DNA of 64,000 nt from JAQAZP01 sp032127265 (GTDB lineage: Bacteria; Acidobacteriota; JAQAZP01). The position numbers were made by a program, and so were the translations under genes. The stretch lies in NCBI GenBank assembly GCA_032127265.1, contig JAQAZP010000279.1, positions 1 to 64,000 of the forward strand, given 5' to 3'. How positions within the stretch are numbered: the stretch's first letter is position 1; each line of letters starts with the position of its first letter. This document shows, piece after piece, positions 41,364 to 49,266 of the stretch. Under the pieces are notes generated by a model, which saw only the letters and a list, made by a program, of their open reading frames with translations, was not told the origin of the DNA and ran no database searches.

Positions 41364-42707
41364 ATGAGATTCACCCGGATTACCCTGTTTTTCACCCTGG
41401 TCGGCCTGCTGGCCCTGGCCGGCCCGGCCCGGAACGCCGCCGGTTACGGCCTCTGCGGCTATGACTGGGACTACCAGTCCAGCCCGATGGGCGAGGACTA
41501 CCGCATCAATGCCAACTGCGCCGATGCCGGCGCCGGCGGTGCCGCTGACCAGATCGCCTACATCCAGAACGGCGCGGCCGCCTGGAACGGCGCCGGCGCC
41601 TGCTTCGAGTTCACCTATGGCGGCACCACGTCCGGCACCAGCGTGACCTACAACAACATCAACCTCGTCTACTTCGACACCACCCCGCCGGACGGCGGCG
41701 GCTACATCGCGGCCACCTATATCTGGACCACGGGCAGCAACATCACCGAGAACGACCTGGTGTTCAACGACCAGTATAACTGGAGCGCGGTGGGCAACCC
41801 GACGTCGAGCGAGTTCGACGTCTGGAACATCGCGGCCCACGAGTTCGGCCACTACCTCTGCCTCGAAGACCTCTACGGCGGCGGCGACTCGGCCAAGACG
41901 ATGTATGGCTATGGCAGCCAGGGCCAGACCTACGCCCGGACCCTGCACTCCGACGACATCGCCGGCATCCAGGCGATCTACGGTGTTTGCGGCGGCTGCA
42001 CCGATGACGGCTACGAGAACAACGACTCGTTCGCCGGGGCCAGCGCCATCAGCGCCGGCACGATCAACAACCTGCAGATCTGCTCCGGCGACGATGACTA
42101 CTTTTCCTTCAGTGTTCCCGAGGGGAACGACGTCCAGGTGGACATCGCTTTCACCCACGCCAGCGGCAACCTGAGCCTCTACCTCTACAACACCGCGCAG
42201 TCGCAGATCGACAGCTCCACCAGCACCACCAACAACGAAAGCGTATCGGCCAGCGGCCTCTCCGCCGGCATTTACTACACCCGGGTTCTCGGGGTTTCCG
42301 GCGCGGAGAACAGCTACAACCTGACTCTGACCATCACCGCCACCGGCCCAACGATGCACACGGCCCTCGGCTGTGTTCCGGACACCGGGACGCTGCCCTA
42401 CACCCTGCAGCTGTGGCCCCAGCTGTGCAACGACGACTGGTTCACCCGCCGGCTCCACGGCCGGCTGAACGTGACCACCGGCAACGGCACGACCTACAAC
42501 AGCTGGCGGGCCGGCTTCACCAACGTGAGCCCCGGCTATTGCTACAACACGCCGTTCGGCGTCAACCTGCCGAACGTGCCCGCGGTGCATGGCGTGAATA
42601 CCTTCACCCTCATCGGCACGGACATCACGGCGTCGCCTTACAACCAGCCGCCTTATTCGCCGTCCGGTGATACGGACGTCGCTGTCTGCACCAGCACCGG
42701 TAACTGA
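41364..42707 (+). CDS. Secreted matrixin-type (M10-like) metalloprotease with PPC domain
   Basis: 447 residues. A signal peptide (about 1-27) precedes a zincin domain with H159-E-F-G-H163 and third ligand position Asp169 (motif HEFGHYLCLED rather than HExxHxxGxxH), then a Met-turn-like Met180 in 'AKTMYGYGSQG'. Residues about 215-325 form a PPC (bacterial pre-peptidase C-terminal) domain: 'DDGYENNDSFAGASAI', 'GDDDYFSFSVPEGNDVQVDI', 'LSAGIYYTRVLGVSGAENSY'. The last 115 residues carry 'NGTTYNSWRAGFTNVSPG' and resemble the C-terminus of the HAF-repeat protein at 745-2697. It is predicted to be an extracellular protease. ATG 41364 has AAGGAGG 8 bases upstream. A strong hairpin follows the gene. 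Confidence 0.85.
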   Translation: MRFTRITLFFTLVGLLALAGPARNAAGYGLCGYDWDYQSSPMGEDYRINANCADAGAGGAADQIAYIQNGAAAWNGAGACFEFTYGGTTSGTSVTYNNINLVYFDTTPPDGGGYIAATYIWTTGSNITENDLVFNDQYNWSAVGNPTSSEFDVWNIAAHEFGHYLCLEDLYGGGDSAKTMYGYGSQGQTYARTLHSDDIAGIQAIYGVCGGCTDDGYENNDSFAGASAISAGTINNLQICSGDDDYFSFSVPEGNDVQVDIAFTHASGNLSLYLYNTAQSQIDSSTSTTNNESVSASGLSAGIYYTRVLGVSGAENSYNLTLTITATGPTMHTALGCVPDTGTLPYTLQLWPQLCNDDWFTRRLHGRLNVTTGNGTTYNSWRAGFTNVSPGYCYNTPFGVNLPNVPAVHGVNTFTLIGTDITASPYNQPPYSPSGDTDVAVCTSTGN

Positions 42708-42715
42708 TGAATCCC

Positions 42716-42756
42716 GGGCCTCTCCCCCCCCTTGCGGGGGGAGAGGCCCTTTCCCC
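42716..42756 (+). terminator. Terminator-like hairpin after the protease gene
   Basis: GGGCCTCTCCCCCC (42716-42729) pairs perfectly with GGGGGGAGAGGCCC (42736-42749), loop of 6 bases, followed by a weak CTTTCCCC tail. The very stable stem makes termination or 3'-end protection likely despite the short T-run. Confidence 0.75.
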
Positions 42757-42777
42757 ATCCCTACCCCGGCCATCCTG

Positions 42778-42806
42778 TTGACAGTCCCCCCTTTCCCTCC
42801 TATAGT
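42778..42806 (+). promoter_or_regulatory. Near-consensus sigma-70 promoter of the DEAD-box helicase
   Basis: -35 TTGACA (42778-42783), 17-base C-rich spacer, -10 TATAGT (42801-42806). Predicted start near 42813. Confidence 0.85.
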
Positions 42807-42902
42807 CGCTACGCTTGAAGAACGAACAACATCCGGTTGCCGGCCGTTGGCGATCACCTGATCGGACCGGCGGGTCCTGCACCGAGAAGAGTGGGAAACA
42901 GA

Positions 42903-44336
42903 TTGAGCACACCAACGTTTGAAGAGATGGGCCTCAGCCCGGCGATCCTCGACGGACTGGCGAGGATGGGCTACACCAAGCCCACAGATGTCCAGGCCGA
43001 GGCGATCCCCATGGCCCTGGCGGGCCGCGACCTGATGATCCAGTCGCGCACCGGCACCGGCAAAACTGCCTGCTACGGAATTCCCGCTTCCATGCTGCTG
43101 GACGCCAGCCTGAAGAAGGTCCAATTCCTCGCCCTCACGCCGACCCGCGAGTTGGCCCTGCAGTTTGCCGGCGACCTGGCGCAGATCAATTCCTGCACCG
43201 GCGTGCTGGTGACCTGCATCTATGGCGGCGCCTCTTACACCAAGCAGATGCGCGACCTGGAAGCCGGAGCCCTGATGGTGGCCGGCACCCCCGGACGGGT
43301 CCTGGACCACCTGCGCCGCCGCACCCTGGACCTCAGCGCACTGAAGATGCTGGTGCTGGACGAGGCGGACCGGATGCTCGACATGGGCTTCTACGAGGAA
43401 ATCTCCGCGATCCTCGAGCGCTGCCCGAAGGAGCGGCAGACCCTCCTCGGTTCGGCCACCTTCCCCGCCTCCATCGAGCGGCTGGGCCAGTCCTACCAGC
43501 GGGACCCGCACAAGATCGCCCTCTCCGACGACTCGATCTATGTCAAGGAAGTGGAGCACCGCTACTACATCACCCGGCAGATGGAAAAGGACCGGGACCT
43601 CTACCGCCTGATCGAAATCGAGCGCCCCTCCTCGTCGATCATCTTCTGCAACACCAAGGACGACGTGCGGATGGTCTTCAACACCCTGCGGCGCCGGGGG
43701 CTCAAGGTGTCGATGCTCACTGGAGACCTGGCCCAGGAGCGGCGGGAAAAGATCATGGCCAATTTCCGGCAGAAAAAGGTCAAACACCTGGTGACCACGG
43801 ACGTGGCCTCCCGGGGCATCGACGTGGAGGACGTCTCCCACGTCTTTCTTTACTCCGCCCCCCAGACCCCGGAGGATTACATCCACCGGGCCGGCCGCAC
43901 CGGCCGGATGGGCAAGTCGGGCGTGGCCATCTCCTTTGTCTCCGCCGTGGACCTGCTCAACTTCAACCGCCTGGTCAACGCCCACCACCTGGTGGTCAAG
44001 GAGGGGACCATCCCCACCGACGAGGACGTTGAAAAATCGGCGCGCCAGCGCCTGCTGAACCAGATCCGGGTGCTGGAGGACAAGGCTTCGGCCCATGACC
44101 TGGAAAACCTCGAGCCGCTGGCCCAGGACCTGCTGAAGCAGGACGATGCCCATTCGCTGGTCTCGCTGCTGCTCAACCTCTACCTCAACCCGCCCGAAGC
44201 GGACCCGGCGGAGATGGCCGGCATCCTTGCCGAGCAGCTCGCGCAACAGGTGCCGCCCGAGCCGAAGGCGGAAAAACCGCCCGGCCAGGGACGTGGCCGC
44301 GGACGGCCCCGCCGCCCACGCAGCAGCCGCCGGTGA
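42903..44336 (+). CDS. DEAD-box ATP-dependent RNA helicase
   Basis: 477 residues from TTG 42903. All core motifs are present in order: Q-motif region 'TFEEMGLSPAILDGL...KPTDVQAEAIP', motif I 'SRTGTGKTACYG', Ia 'TPTRELALQ', Ib 'AGTPGRVLDHL', II 'VLDEADRMLDMG', III 'LLGSATFP' (SAT), IV 'SSIIFCNTKDDV', V 'TTDVASRGIDVEDVSHV' and VI 'YIHRAGRTGRMG'. The C-terminal tail (about 400-477) ends in a basic RG-rich patch (GQGRGRGRPRRPRS) suited to RNA binding. It probably acts in ribosome assembly or mRNA decay; pnp is encoded 5 kb downstream. GTG 42891 or TTG 42837 are alternative starts; TTG 42903 is chosen for family fit (GGGA 6 bases upstream). Confidence 0.92.
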   Translation: MSTPTFEEMGLSPAILDGLARMGYTKPTDVQAEAIPMALAGRDLMIQSRTGTGKTACYGIPASMLLDASLKKVQFLALTPTRELALQFAGDLAQINSCTGVLVTCIYGGASYTKQMRDLEAGALMVAGTPGRVLDHLRRRTLDLSALKMLVLDEADRMLDMGFYEEISAILERCPKERQTLLGSATFPASIERLGQSYQRDPHKIALSDDSIYVKEVEHRYYITRQMEKDRDLYRLIEIERPSSSIIFCNTKDDVRMVFNTLRRRGLKVSMLTGDLAQERREKIMANFRQKKVKHLVTTDVASRGIDVEDVSHVFLYSAPQTPEDYIHRAGRTGRMGKSGVAISFVSAVDLLNFNRLVNAHHLVVKEGTIPTDEDVEKSARQRLLNQIRVLEDKASAHDLENLEPLAQDLLKQDDAHSLVSLLLNLYLNPPEADPAEMAGILAEQLAQQVPPEPKAEKPPGQGRGRGRPRRPRSSRR

Positions 44337-44500
44337 CTTTTCACGCCATTTCCTGTCTACCAGTTCAGACACCGGCAGTGCAGGACGAGGGAGCCGTTTT
44401 TCGCCTTTAAGCGATAACCTTTTCCTCGTTTTCTGCCGATAACAAATTCCGACAGAAAAAATACGGGGGGTGGGGTCTGTCAACCGGCGACGGACTTCCC

Positions 44501-44516
44501 AGGCACTCCCCTTGCT
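44501..44516 (+). promoter_or_regulatory. Possible sigma-54 (-24/-12) promoter element
   Basis: AGGCAC-N5-TTGCT: GG at 44502-44503 and GC at 44514-44515 have the exact 12-base -24/-12 phasing of sigma-54 promoters. The predicted transcription start (near 44527) would leave only about 8 bases before the proposed ATG 44535, which weakens the case unless translation starts further downstream. Confidence 0.3.
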
Positions 44517-44534
44517 GGTCGGGTCTGGCAATCG

Positions 44535-47500
44535 ATGAACGCTTCGGACAGTACGCTCAGCGACCTGGTTACCCGGGCAAAAGAAGACCACATCATCCCC
44601 AGGGGTGAACTGCGGCAGATGATGGACAACCTGCCGGTGGGTCTCTACTGGAACCTGCCCGGAGGCAAGGGCACCTTCCTCTACGTCAACCAGACCCTGG
44701 TGGACATGTTCGGCTATGCCTCCCGCGAAGAGTTCATGAACATCGCCGCCGTGGACCTCTACCACGACCCGGGCGACCGGGAGGAGTTCTCGCGGCGTTT
44801 GATGGATGACCGCAAGCTGCAGGGCATCGAACTGAAGCTGAAGAAAAAGGACGGGACGCTGATCTGGTGCCGGGAGAGTTGCCACGCCGTCCATGACGCC
44901 GAAGGAAACGTGTTCTGCTTCCACGGCGTAATCGAGGATATCAGCGACTACAAGCGTCGTGAGGACCAGCTCCGGGGGGTTAACCGGCTGGCCACCCAGA
45001 TTTCGGGGACCATGGGCATCGACAACCTGCTGCGCACCCTGGTCGGCCAGGCCCGCCGGCTGGTGGACGCCGACCTGGGCATGGTGGCCCGGGTGGACGA
45101 GGAGGGACGGCGGATCAGCGCCATCTACACCTCCAACTTCCCCGCGGAGAATCTTCCCCTTGAGACCGAGGTTCCCCGTTCCGGCGCCATCCACCAGCTG
45201 GCCAGAGGAAACGAGCTGTTCACCGACAACCTGCAGCACAAATTCAAGGACGGGATCCTCGCCTCCTGGTGCCCGGCCCTGCGCGCCTGTATCGGCGTTC
45301 CGGTGAGCTTCCAGGGCCGGCTGCTGGCCCTGATCCTTGTGGGACGCACCAGCGCGGGGCACACCTTCACCGCCGAAGACCTGGAAATCATCCGCACCAT
45401 GGCCAGCCTGGCCGCCATCTCCATCCACTCCGCCGACCAGTTCGCCAGCCTGGTGAGGGCCGACGCCTTCAACCGCAAGATCCTCGAGACGGCCACCACC
45501 GCCGTATTCACCGTGGATACGGAGCGGCAGATCACCAGCGTCAACGATGCGTTCTGTCAGATCACCGGCCTGCGCTCCGAAGAGGCTATCGGCAAGCATT
45601 GTTCAGTGCTGGCCACCAGCACCTGTGAATCCGGCTGCACCCTCTTTGACCGCGGGGGCGGAGCACCTCAACTGCACCTGGAATGCCAGATCTCCGGACG
45701 TGACGGCGGGCGGCTGAGCATCATCAGGAATGCCGCCCTGCTCAAGGACGAGAAGGGGAAACCCATGGGCGGCGTGGAGTCGTTCATCGACATCAGCGAA
45801 CTGATTGCACAGCGCCGGTCGGCCGAAGCGGCCAGCACGGCCAAGAGCAGCTTCCTGGCCAACATGTCCCACGAGATCCGCACCCCGTTAAACGGCATCA
45901 TGGGCATGATCGAACTGGCCCTGACCACCGAAATGACCGGCGAGCAGCAGGACTACCTGACCACGGTCAAGACCTGTGCCGATTCGCTGCTCTCCCTGAT
46001 CAACGACGTGCTCGACCTGTCGAAGATCGAGGCCGGCAAACTGGATCTGGAACAGATCAACTTCGGGCTGCGCGAACTGGTGGACGGGGTTCTCGATGTG
46101 ATGACCCACCCGGCGGCAAGCAAGTCGCTGGAACTGATCGGCCATGTGGACAGTTCGGTACCCCACCAGGTGGAAGGCGATCCCACGAGGCTGCGCCAGA
46201 TCCTGATCAACCTGGTGGGCAACGCGATCAAGTTCACCGAAACGGGTGAAGTGCTGTTGAAGATCGACACCGAGTCCTCAGGGGATGGCGAAGCGGAGAA
46301 AATCCGGTTCCTCGTCTCGGACACCGGCATGGGGATCCCGGAAGATAAAGTGGCCGCCATCTTCGACTCTTTCACCCAGGCCGACGACTCCACCACCCGA
46401 AACTTCGGCGGCACAGGACTGGGGCTCACCATTTCGCGGGAGCTGGTGGAGGCGATGGACGGCACCCTGGGCCTGGAGACCGCTTCGGGCAAGGGGAGCT
46501 CCTTCTTCTTCACCCTGCCGATGAAGACGGTGCAGATGGCCCAGCCCGAGGCCGGCGCCCCGGTCATTTTGAACCTCGAGGGGACCAGGGTGCTGGTAGT
46601 GGACGACAACAGCAACAACCGCCTGATCCTGCGCCAGGAACTGGGGCAACTGGGCTGTATCGTGTCGGAGAGCGACAGCGGCCCGCAGGCCATCGAGATG
46701 ATCGCACGGTCGGAGGGCGCCACACCCTACGACCTGGTGATCCTCGACCTCAAACTTCCCGGCCTGGACGGCTTTGCCACCGCTGAACAGATCAGGACCT
46801 CCAACCTGCATCAGCAGCCGCGGCTGCTGTTGATGACCGCTCTGGGCGTACGGGGCGACGCCACCCGCTGCCGGGATATCGGCATCGACGGCTACTTCGT
46901 AAAACCGATCAAGCGGTCTCTGCTGCTGGGAGCGATCAACCGCGTGATGGCCCCGCTGTCCGAGGACAGCAAGGCCGCTGGCCAGAGTCCACAGTTGGTG
47001 ACCCGTTACAGCCTGAATGAAGCTGATGCTTCCTCCTCGAACACCATCCTCCTGGCCGAGGATCATCCGGTGAACACCATGCTGGCGGTGAAACTGCTCC
47101 AGGACGCCGGATTCGCGGTGCTGACCGCGGGCAACGGTCTGGAGGCGCTGCAGCATCTGGAGACCGAGCAGGTGGACCTGGTGCTGATGGACATTCAGAT
47201 GCCGGAGATGGACGGGTTGGAAGCAACAAGAAGAATCCGGGAGCAGAAAAAGTTCACCGATCTGCCGATCATCGCCATGACCGCCCACGCCATGGCCGGC
47301 GACCGCTCGAGGTGCCTCGAGGCAGGGATGAACGACTACATCAGCAAACCGGTCCGCCAGGACCTGCTGATCAGTCTGATATCCCGCTGGCTGGGGCACG
47401 GCAGCGGCAGAAAGAACGACTATCACGCTGCCACAACCTCGGGATCCCACGACCGGAAGAACCAGCCCACCATACCGCCGGGCAGCGCCAGGGAGGTTCC

Positions 47501-47843
47501 CATCGACCTGAAAAAAGCCCTGGCCCTGGTTTCCGGCGATCGGGGGTTCCTGGTGGAACTGCTGCGCGAGTATCTTGACGACATCCCCAAGCGTCTGGAG
47601 AAGATGGGACAGGCCATCGAGACGTCCGACAGCGACACGGTCCAGCGCACGGCACACAGCATCAAGGGCGCCTCGACCAGCCTGGGCACGGAACAGATCG
47701 GCTCACTGGCCCTGCACCTCGAGGCCCGGGCCGCCTCCGGAAACCTGGACGAGGCGCCGGACCTGCACCGGCAGATCATGGACCGCTTCATCGGCCTGGA
47801 GGTTTTTCTCAAGGTCGAATTCCCCGAGCTGGCGGAGGCCTGA
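44535..47843 (+). CDS. Hybrid sensor histidine kinase (PAS-GAF-PAS-HisKA-HATPase-REC-REC-Hpt)
   Basis: 1102 residues with no membrane helix, so cytoplasmic. Order: PAS (about 25-150, 'MMDNLPVGLYWNLPGGKGT'), GAF (about 155-310, 'NLLRTLVGQARRLVDADLG'), PAS (about 315-435, 'ILETATTAVFTVDTERQITS'), HisKA with phospho-His446 in 'ANMSHEIRTPLNGIMG', HATPase with 'LVGNAIKFTETGEVLL' and 'NFGGTGLGLTISRELVEAM', REC1 with Asp738 ('DLVILDLKLPGLDG'), REC2 with Asp886 ('LVLMDIQMPEMDGLEATRRI') and Hpt with His1041 ('TAHSIKGASTSLG'). This is a complete intramolecular phosphorelay of the BarA/unorthodox kind. The cognate response regulator is not in the window. No strong ribosome site precedes ATG 44535; Met at 44619 is an alternative. 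Confidence 0.9.
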   Translation: MNASDSTLSDLVTRAKEDHIIPRGELRQMMDNLPVGLYWNLPGGKGTFLYVNQTLVDMFGYASREEFMNIAAVDLYHDPGDREEFSRRLMDDRKLQGIELKLKKKDGTLIWCRESCHAVHDAEGNVFCFHGVIEDISDYKRREDQLRGVNRLATQISGTMGIDNLLRTLVGQARRLVDADLGMVARVDEEGRRISAIYTSNFPAENLPLETEVPRSGAIHQLARGNELFTDNLQHKFKDGILASWCPALRACIGVPVSFQGRLLALILVGRTSAGHTFTAEDLEIIRTMASLAAISIHSADQFASLVRADAFNRKILETATTAVFTVDTERQITSVNDAFCQITGLRSEEAIGKHCSVLATSTCESGCTLFDRGGGAPQLHLECQISGRDGGRLSIIRNAALLKDEKGKPMGGVESFIDISELIAQRRSAEAASTAKSSFLANMSHEIRTPLNGIMGMIELALTTEMTGEQQDYLTTVKTCADSLLSLINDVLDLSKIEAGKLDLEQINFGLRELVDGVLDVMTHPAASKSLELIGHVDSSVPHQVEGDPTRLRQILINLVGNAIKFTETGEVLLKIDTESSGDGEAEKIRFLVSDTGMGIPEDKVAAIFDSFTQADDSTTRNFGGTGLGLTISRELVEAMDGTLGLETASGKGSSFFFTLPMKTVQMAQPEAGAPVILNLEGTRVLVVDDNSNNRLILRQELGQLGCIVSESDSGPQAIEMIARSEGATPYDLVILDLKLPGLDGFATAEQIRTSNLHQQPRLLLMTALGVRGDATRCRDIGIDGYFVKPIKRSLLLGAINRVMAPLSEDSKAAGQSPQLVTRYSLNEADASSSNTILLAEDHPVNTMLAVKLLQDAGFAVLTAGNGLEALQHLETEQVDLVLMDIQMPEMDGLEATRRIREQKKFTDLPIIAMTAHAMAGDRSRCLEAGMNDYISKPVRQDLLISLISRWLGHGSGRKNDYHAATTSGSHDRKNQPTIPPGSAREVPIDLKKALALVSGDRGFLVELLREYLDDIPKRLEKMGQAIETSDSDTVQRTAHSIKGASTSLGTEQIGSLALHLEARAASGNLDEAPDLHRQIMDRFIGLEVFLKVEFPELAEA

Positions 47844-47896
47844 CCGCCGCTTCCCGGCCCTTCCCGGCCCCCCCCCTTTCCCCGGTTGCCCTTTCG

Positions 47897-47926
47897 TTGA
47901 CAACTTTCGACCCCTCACCCTATAGT
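47897..47926 (+). promoter_or_regulatory. Sigma-70-type promoter of the radical SAM-pnp unit
   Basis: -35 TTGACA (47897-47902), 18-base spacer, -10 TATAGT (47921-47926). Predicted start near 47933, about 60 bases before ATG 47995. Confidence 0.8.
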
Positions 47927-47994
47927 GAGTGCTCCGTTTTCCCGCCCCGCGGGAGTGTTCGAATCGCCGCCGATGCAGTGGAAGGGGGCCGGTA

Positions 47995-49263
47995 ATGAGC
48001 TCAAATCAAGACACAAACGACACCCCGGGGACGATCAGCCCTGACCAGGCCAACAGCCTCTGGCAGCGCCTGCTCGGCGGCCACCGCGAGGAGATAAAAC
48101 CGGAGCACAACATCTGGGCGCACTTTCTGCCCGAAGGGTGCCGGCGCTGCCTGCTGGGTGGCCGGCTTTGCCTCACCATCGGCGAAAAGTGCCACAAGGA
48201 CTGTTTCTACTGTTCGAACCCCATGGGTACCGACCTGACCCGGGCCGACGAGTTCACCATCAACAGCGACGAGGACCTGTTCCGGCTGATCCGCTTCAGT
48301 GATCCGGACGCGGTTTGCCTCACCGGCGGTGAGCCGACGCTGTACATGGACCGGGCCGAGCACTACGCCCGGCTGCTCCGCGAGGAATGCGGCCCGGATT
48401 TCCACATCCAGTTCTTCACCGCCAACGCCGACATGACCGAGGACCAGATGACCCGGATGCACGGGGCCGGGGTGGACGAGATCCGCTGCCACCTCGCCTC
48501 GTACAAGGAAGCTCGCCTGGTGGAGCGGGCCAGGGGGTATGACTGGACGGTGGCGGTGGAGATCCCCAGCCTGCCCATCGCCGACATCACCGACCGGATC
48601 GTGGACAAGGCCATCGAGCTGGGCGCCGAATTCGTCAATCTGCACGAGCTGCTCTATTTCGACCACGAGGATTTCCAGCGGGTGGCCAAACGGACCGACC
48701 TCCAGCCTGGGGAGCCGCTGAGCCGCAAGATCCCCTACCCGACGGCACCGGAAAAGGTGTTCGGGACCGACATCCCGGCCCGCTTCGGCACCACTCTGCG
48801 CCCCACCCTGGGCAGCAAGGAAAAAGCCCAGGCCATGATGCGCAAGACCCTGGAGACCCCGGGGAGTAAAACCGCGGTTCACTTCTGCAGCATGGCCAGC
48901 AAGTATCTGACCCAGATCCCCAACCGGCTGGCCCGCAAGGCGCGCCGCCTCAGGCGCCCTTACGAGGACGTCTCCCCTGACGGCACCCTGGTCTCGGCCA
49001 TCATCCGCACCCCGGACGAGCAGACACTGGCCCTGGTCAAGGAACGACTGGCCACCCTGTTCCAGGTGGAGGGCGACAAGGTGCAGCAGGGGGACAACCT
49101 GCTGATGGTCCCTTGGACGGTGGCGCTGAAAAAAAGGCGCCTCGGCGATCTGGCCCAGCGGATGGAAATCAGCCTCTACGAACGATACCCGGTTCCCGGT
49201 GACGCGAAGATGAGTGACGACGGGATGTATATCATCTTCGCCCCCGGCCCCAACGCGGAGTGA
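47995..49263 (+). CDS. Radical SAM protein upstream of pnp
   Basis: 422 residues. The [4Fe-4S] motif CX3CX2C is Cys66, Cys70, Cys73 (EKCHKDCFYCSNP). Further SAM-binding features are 'AVCLTGGEPTLYMDRAEHYA' (GGE) and strands 'FHIQFFTANADMTEDQM', 'VDEIRCHLASY', 'TVAVEIPSLPIADITDRI'. Three extra Cys precede the motif (Cys49, Cys52, Cys59: 'EGCRRCLLGGRLCL'). It is related to PFL-activase/MoaA-like and 7-carboxy-7-deazaguanine-synthase-like small-molecule radical SAM enzymes, without a firm match. ATG 47995 (AAGGGGG upstream) follows a near-consensus promoter; pnp starts 3 bases after its stop, so both are on one mRNA. That pairing suggests an RNA-related role, but this is inference. Confidence 0.8.
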   Translation: MSSNQDTNDTPGTISPDQANSLWQRLLGGHREEIKPEHNIWAHFLPEGCRRCLLGGRLCLTIGEKCHKDCFYCSNPMGTDLTRADEFTINSDEDLFRLIRFSDPDAVCLTGGEPTLYMDRAEHYARLLREECGPDFHIQFFTANADMTEDQMTRMHGAGVDEIRCHLASYKEARLVERARGYDWTVAVEIPSLPIADITDRIVDKAIELGAEFVNLHELLYFDHEDFQRVAKRTDLQPGEPLSRKIPYPTAPEKVFGTDIPARFGTTLRPTLGSKEKAQAMMRKTLETPGSKTAVHFCSMASKYLTQIPNRLARKARRLRRPYEDVSPDGTLVSAIIRTPDEQTLALVKERLATLFQVEGDKVQQGDNLLMVPWTVALKKRRLGDLAQRMEISLYERYPVPGDAKMSDDGMYIIFAPGPNAE

Positions 49264-49266
49264 TCA

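Noticed and set aside
42837..42902. Longer N-terminus of the DEAD-box helicase
   Set aside because: The extra 22 residues (AVGDHLIGPAGPAPRR) do not fit the family and lie directly after the predicted transcription start without a ribosome site.
41334..45599. A 1421-codon open frame on the minus strand
   Set aside because: It runs antisense through the protease, DEAD-box helicase and histidine kinase genes, all of which have clear conserved motifs. Long antisense frames are a by-product of GC-rich codon usage; the translation shows only Gly/Val/Asp/His/Gln-rich sequence with no domain.
47940..47975. A tRNA-like GTTCGAATC stretch
   Set aside because: No acceptor, D or anticodon arms can be built; it is simply the leader of the radical SAM gene.
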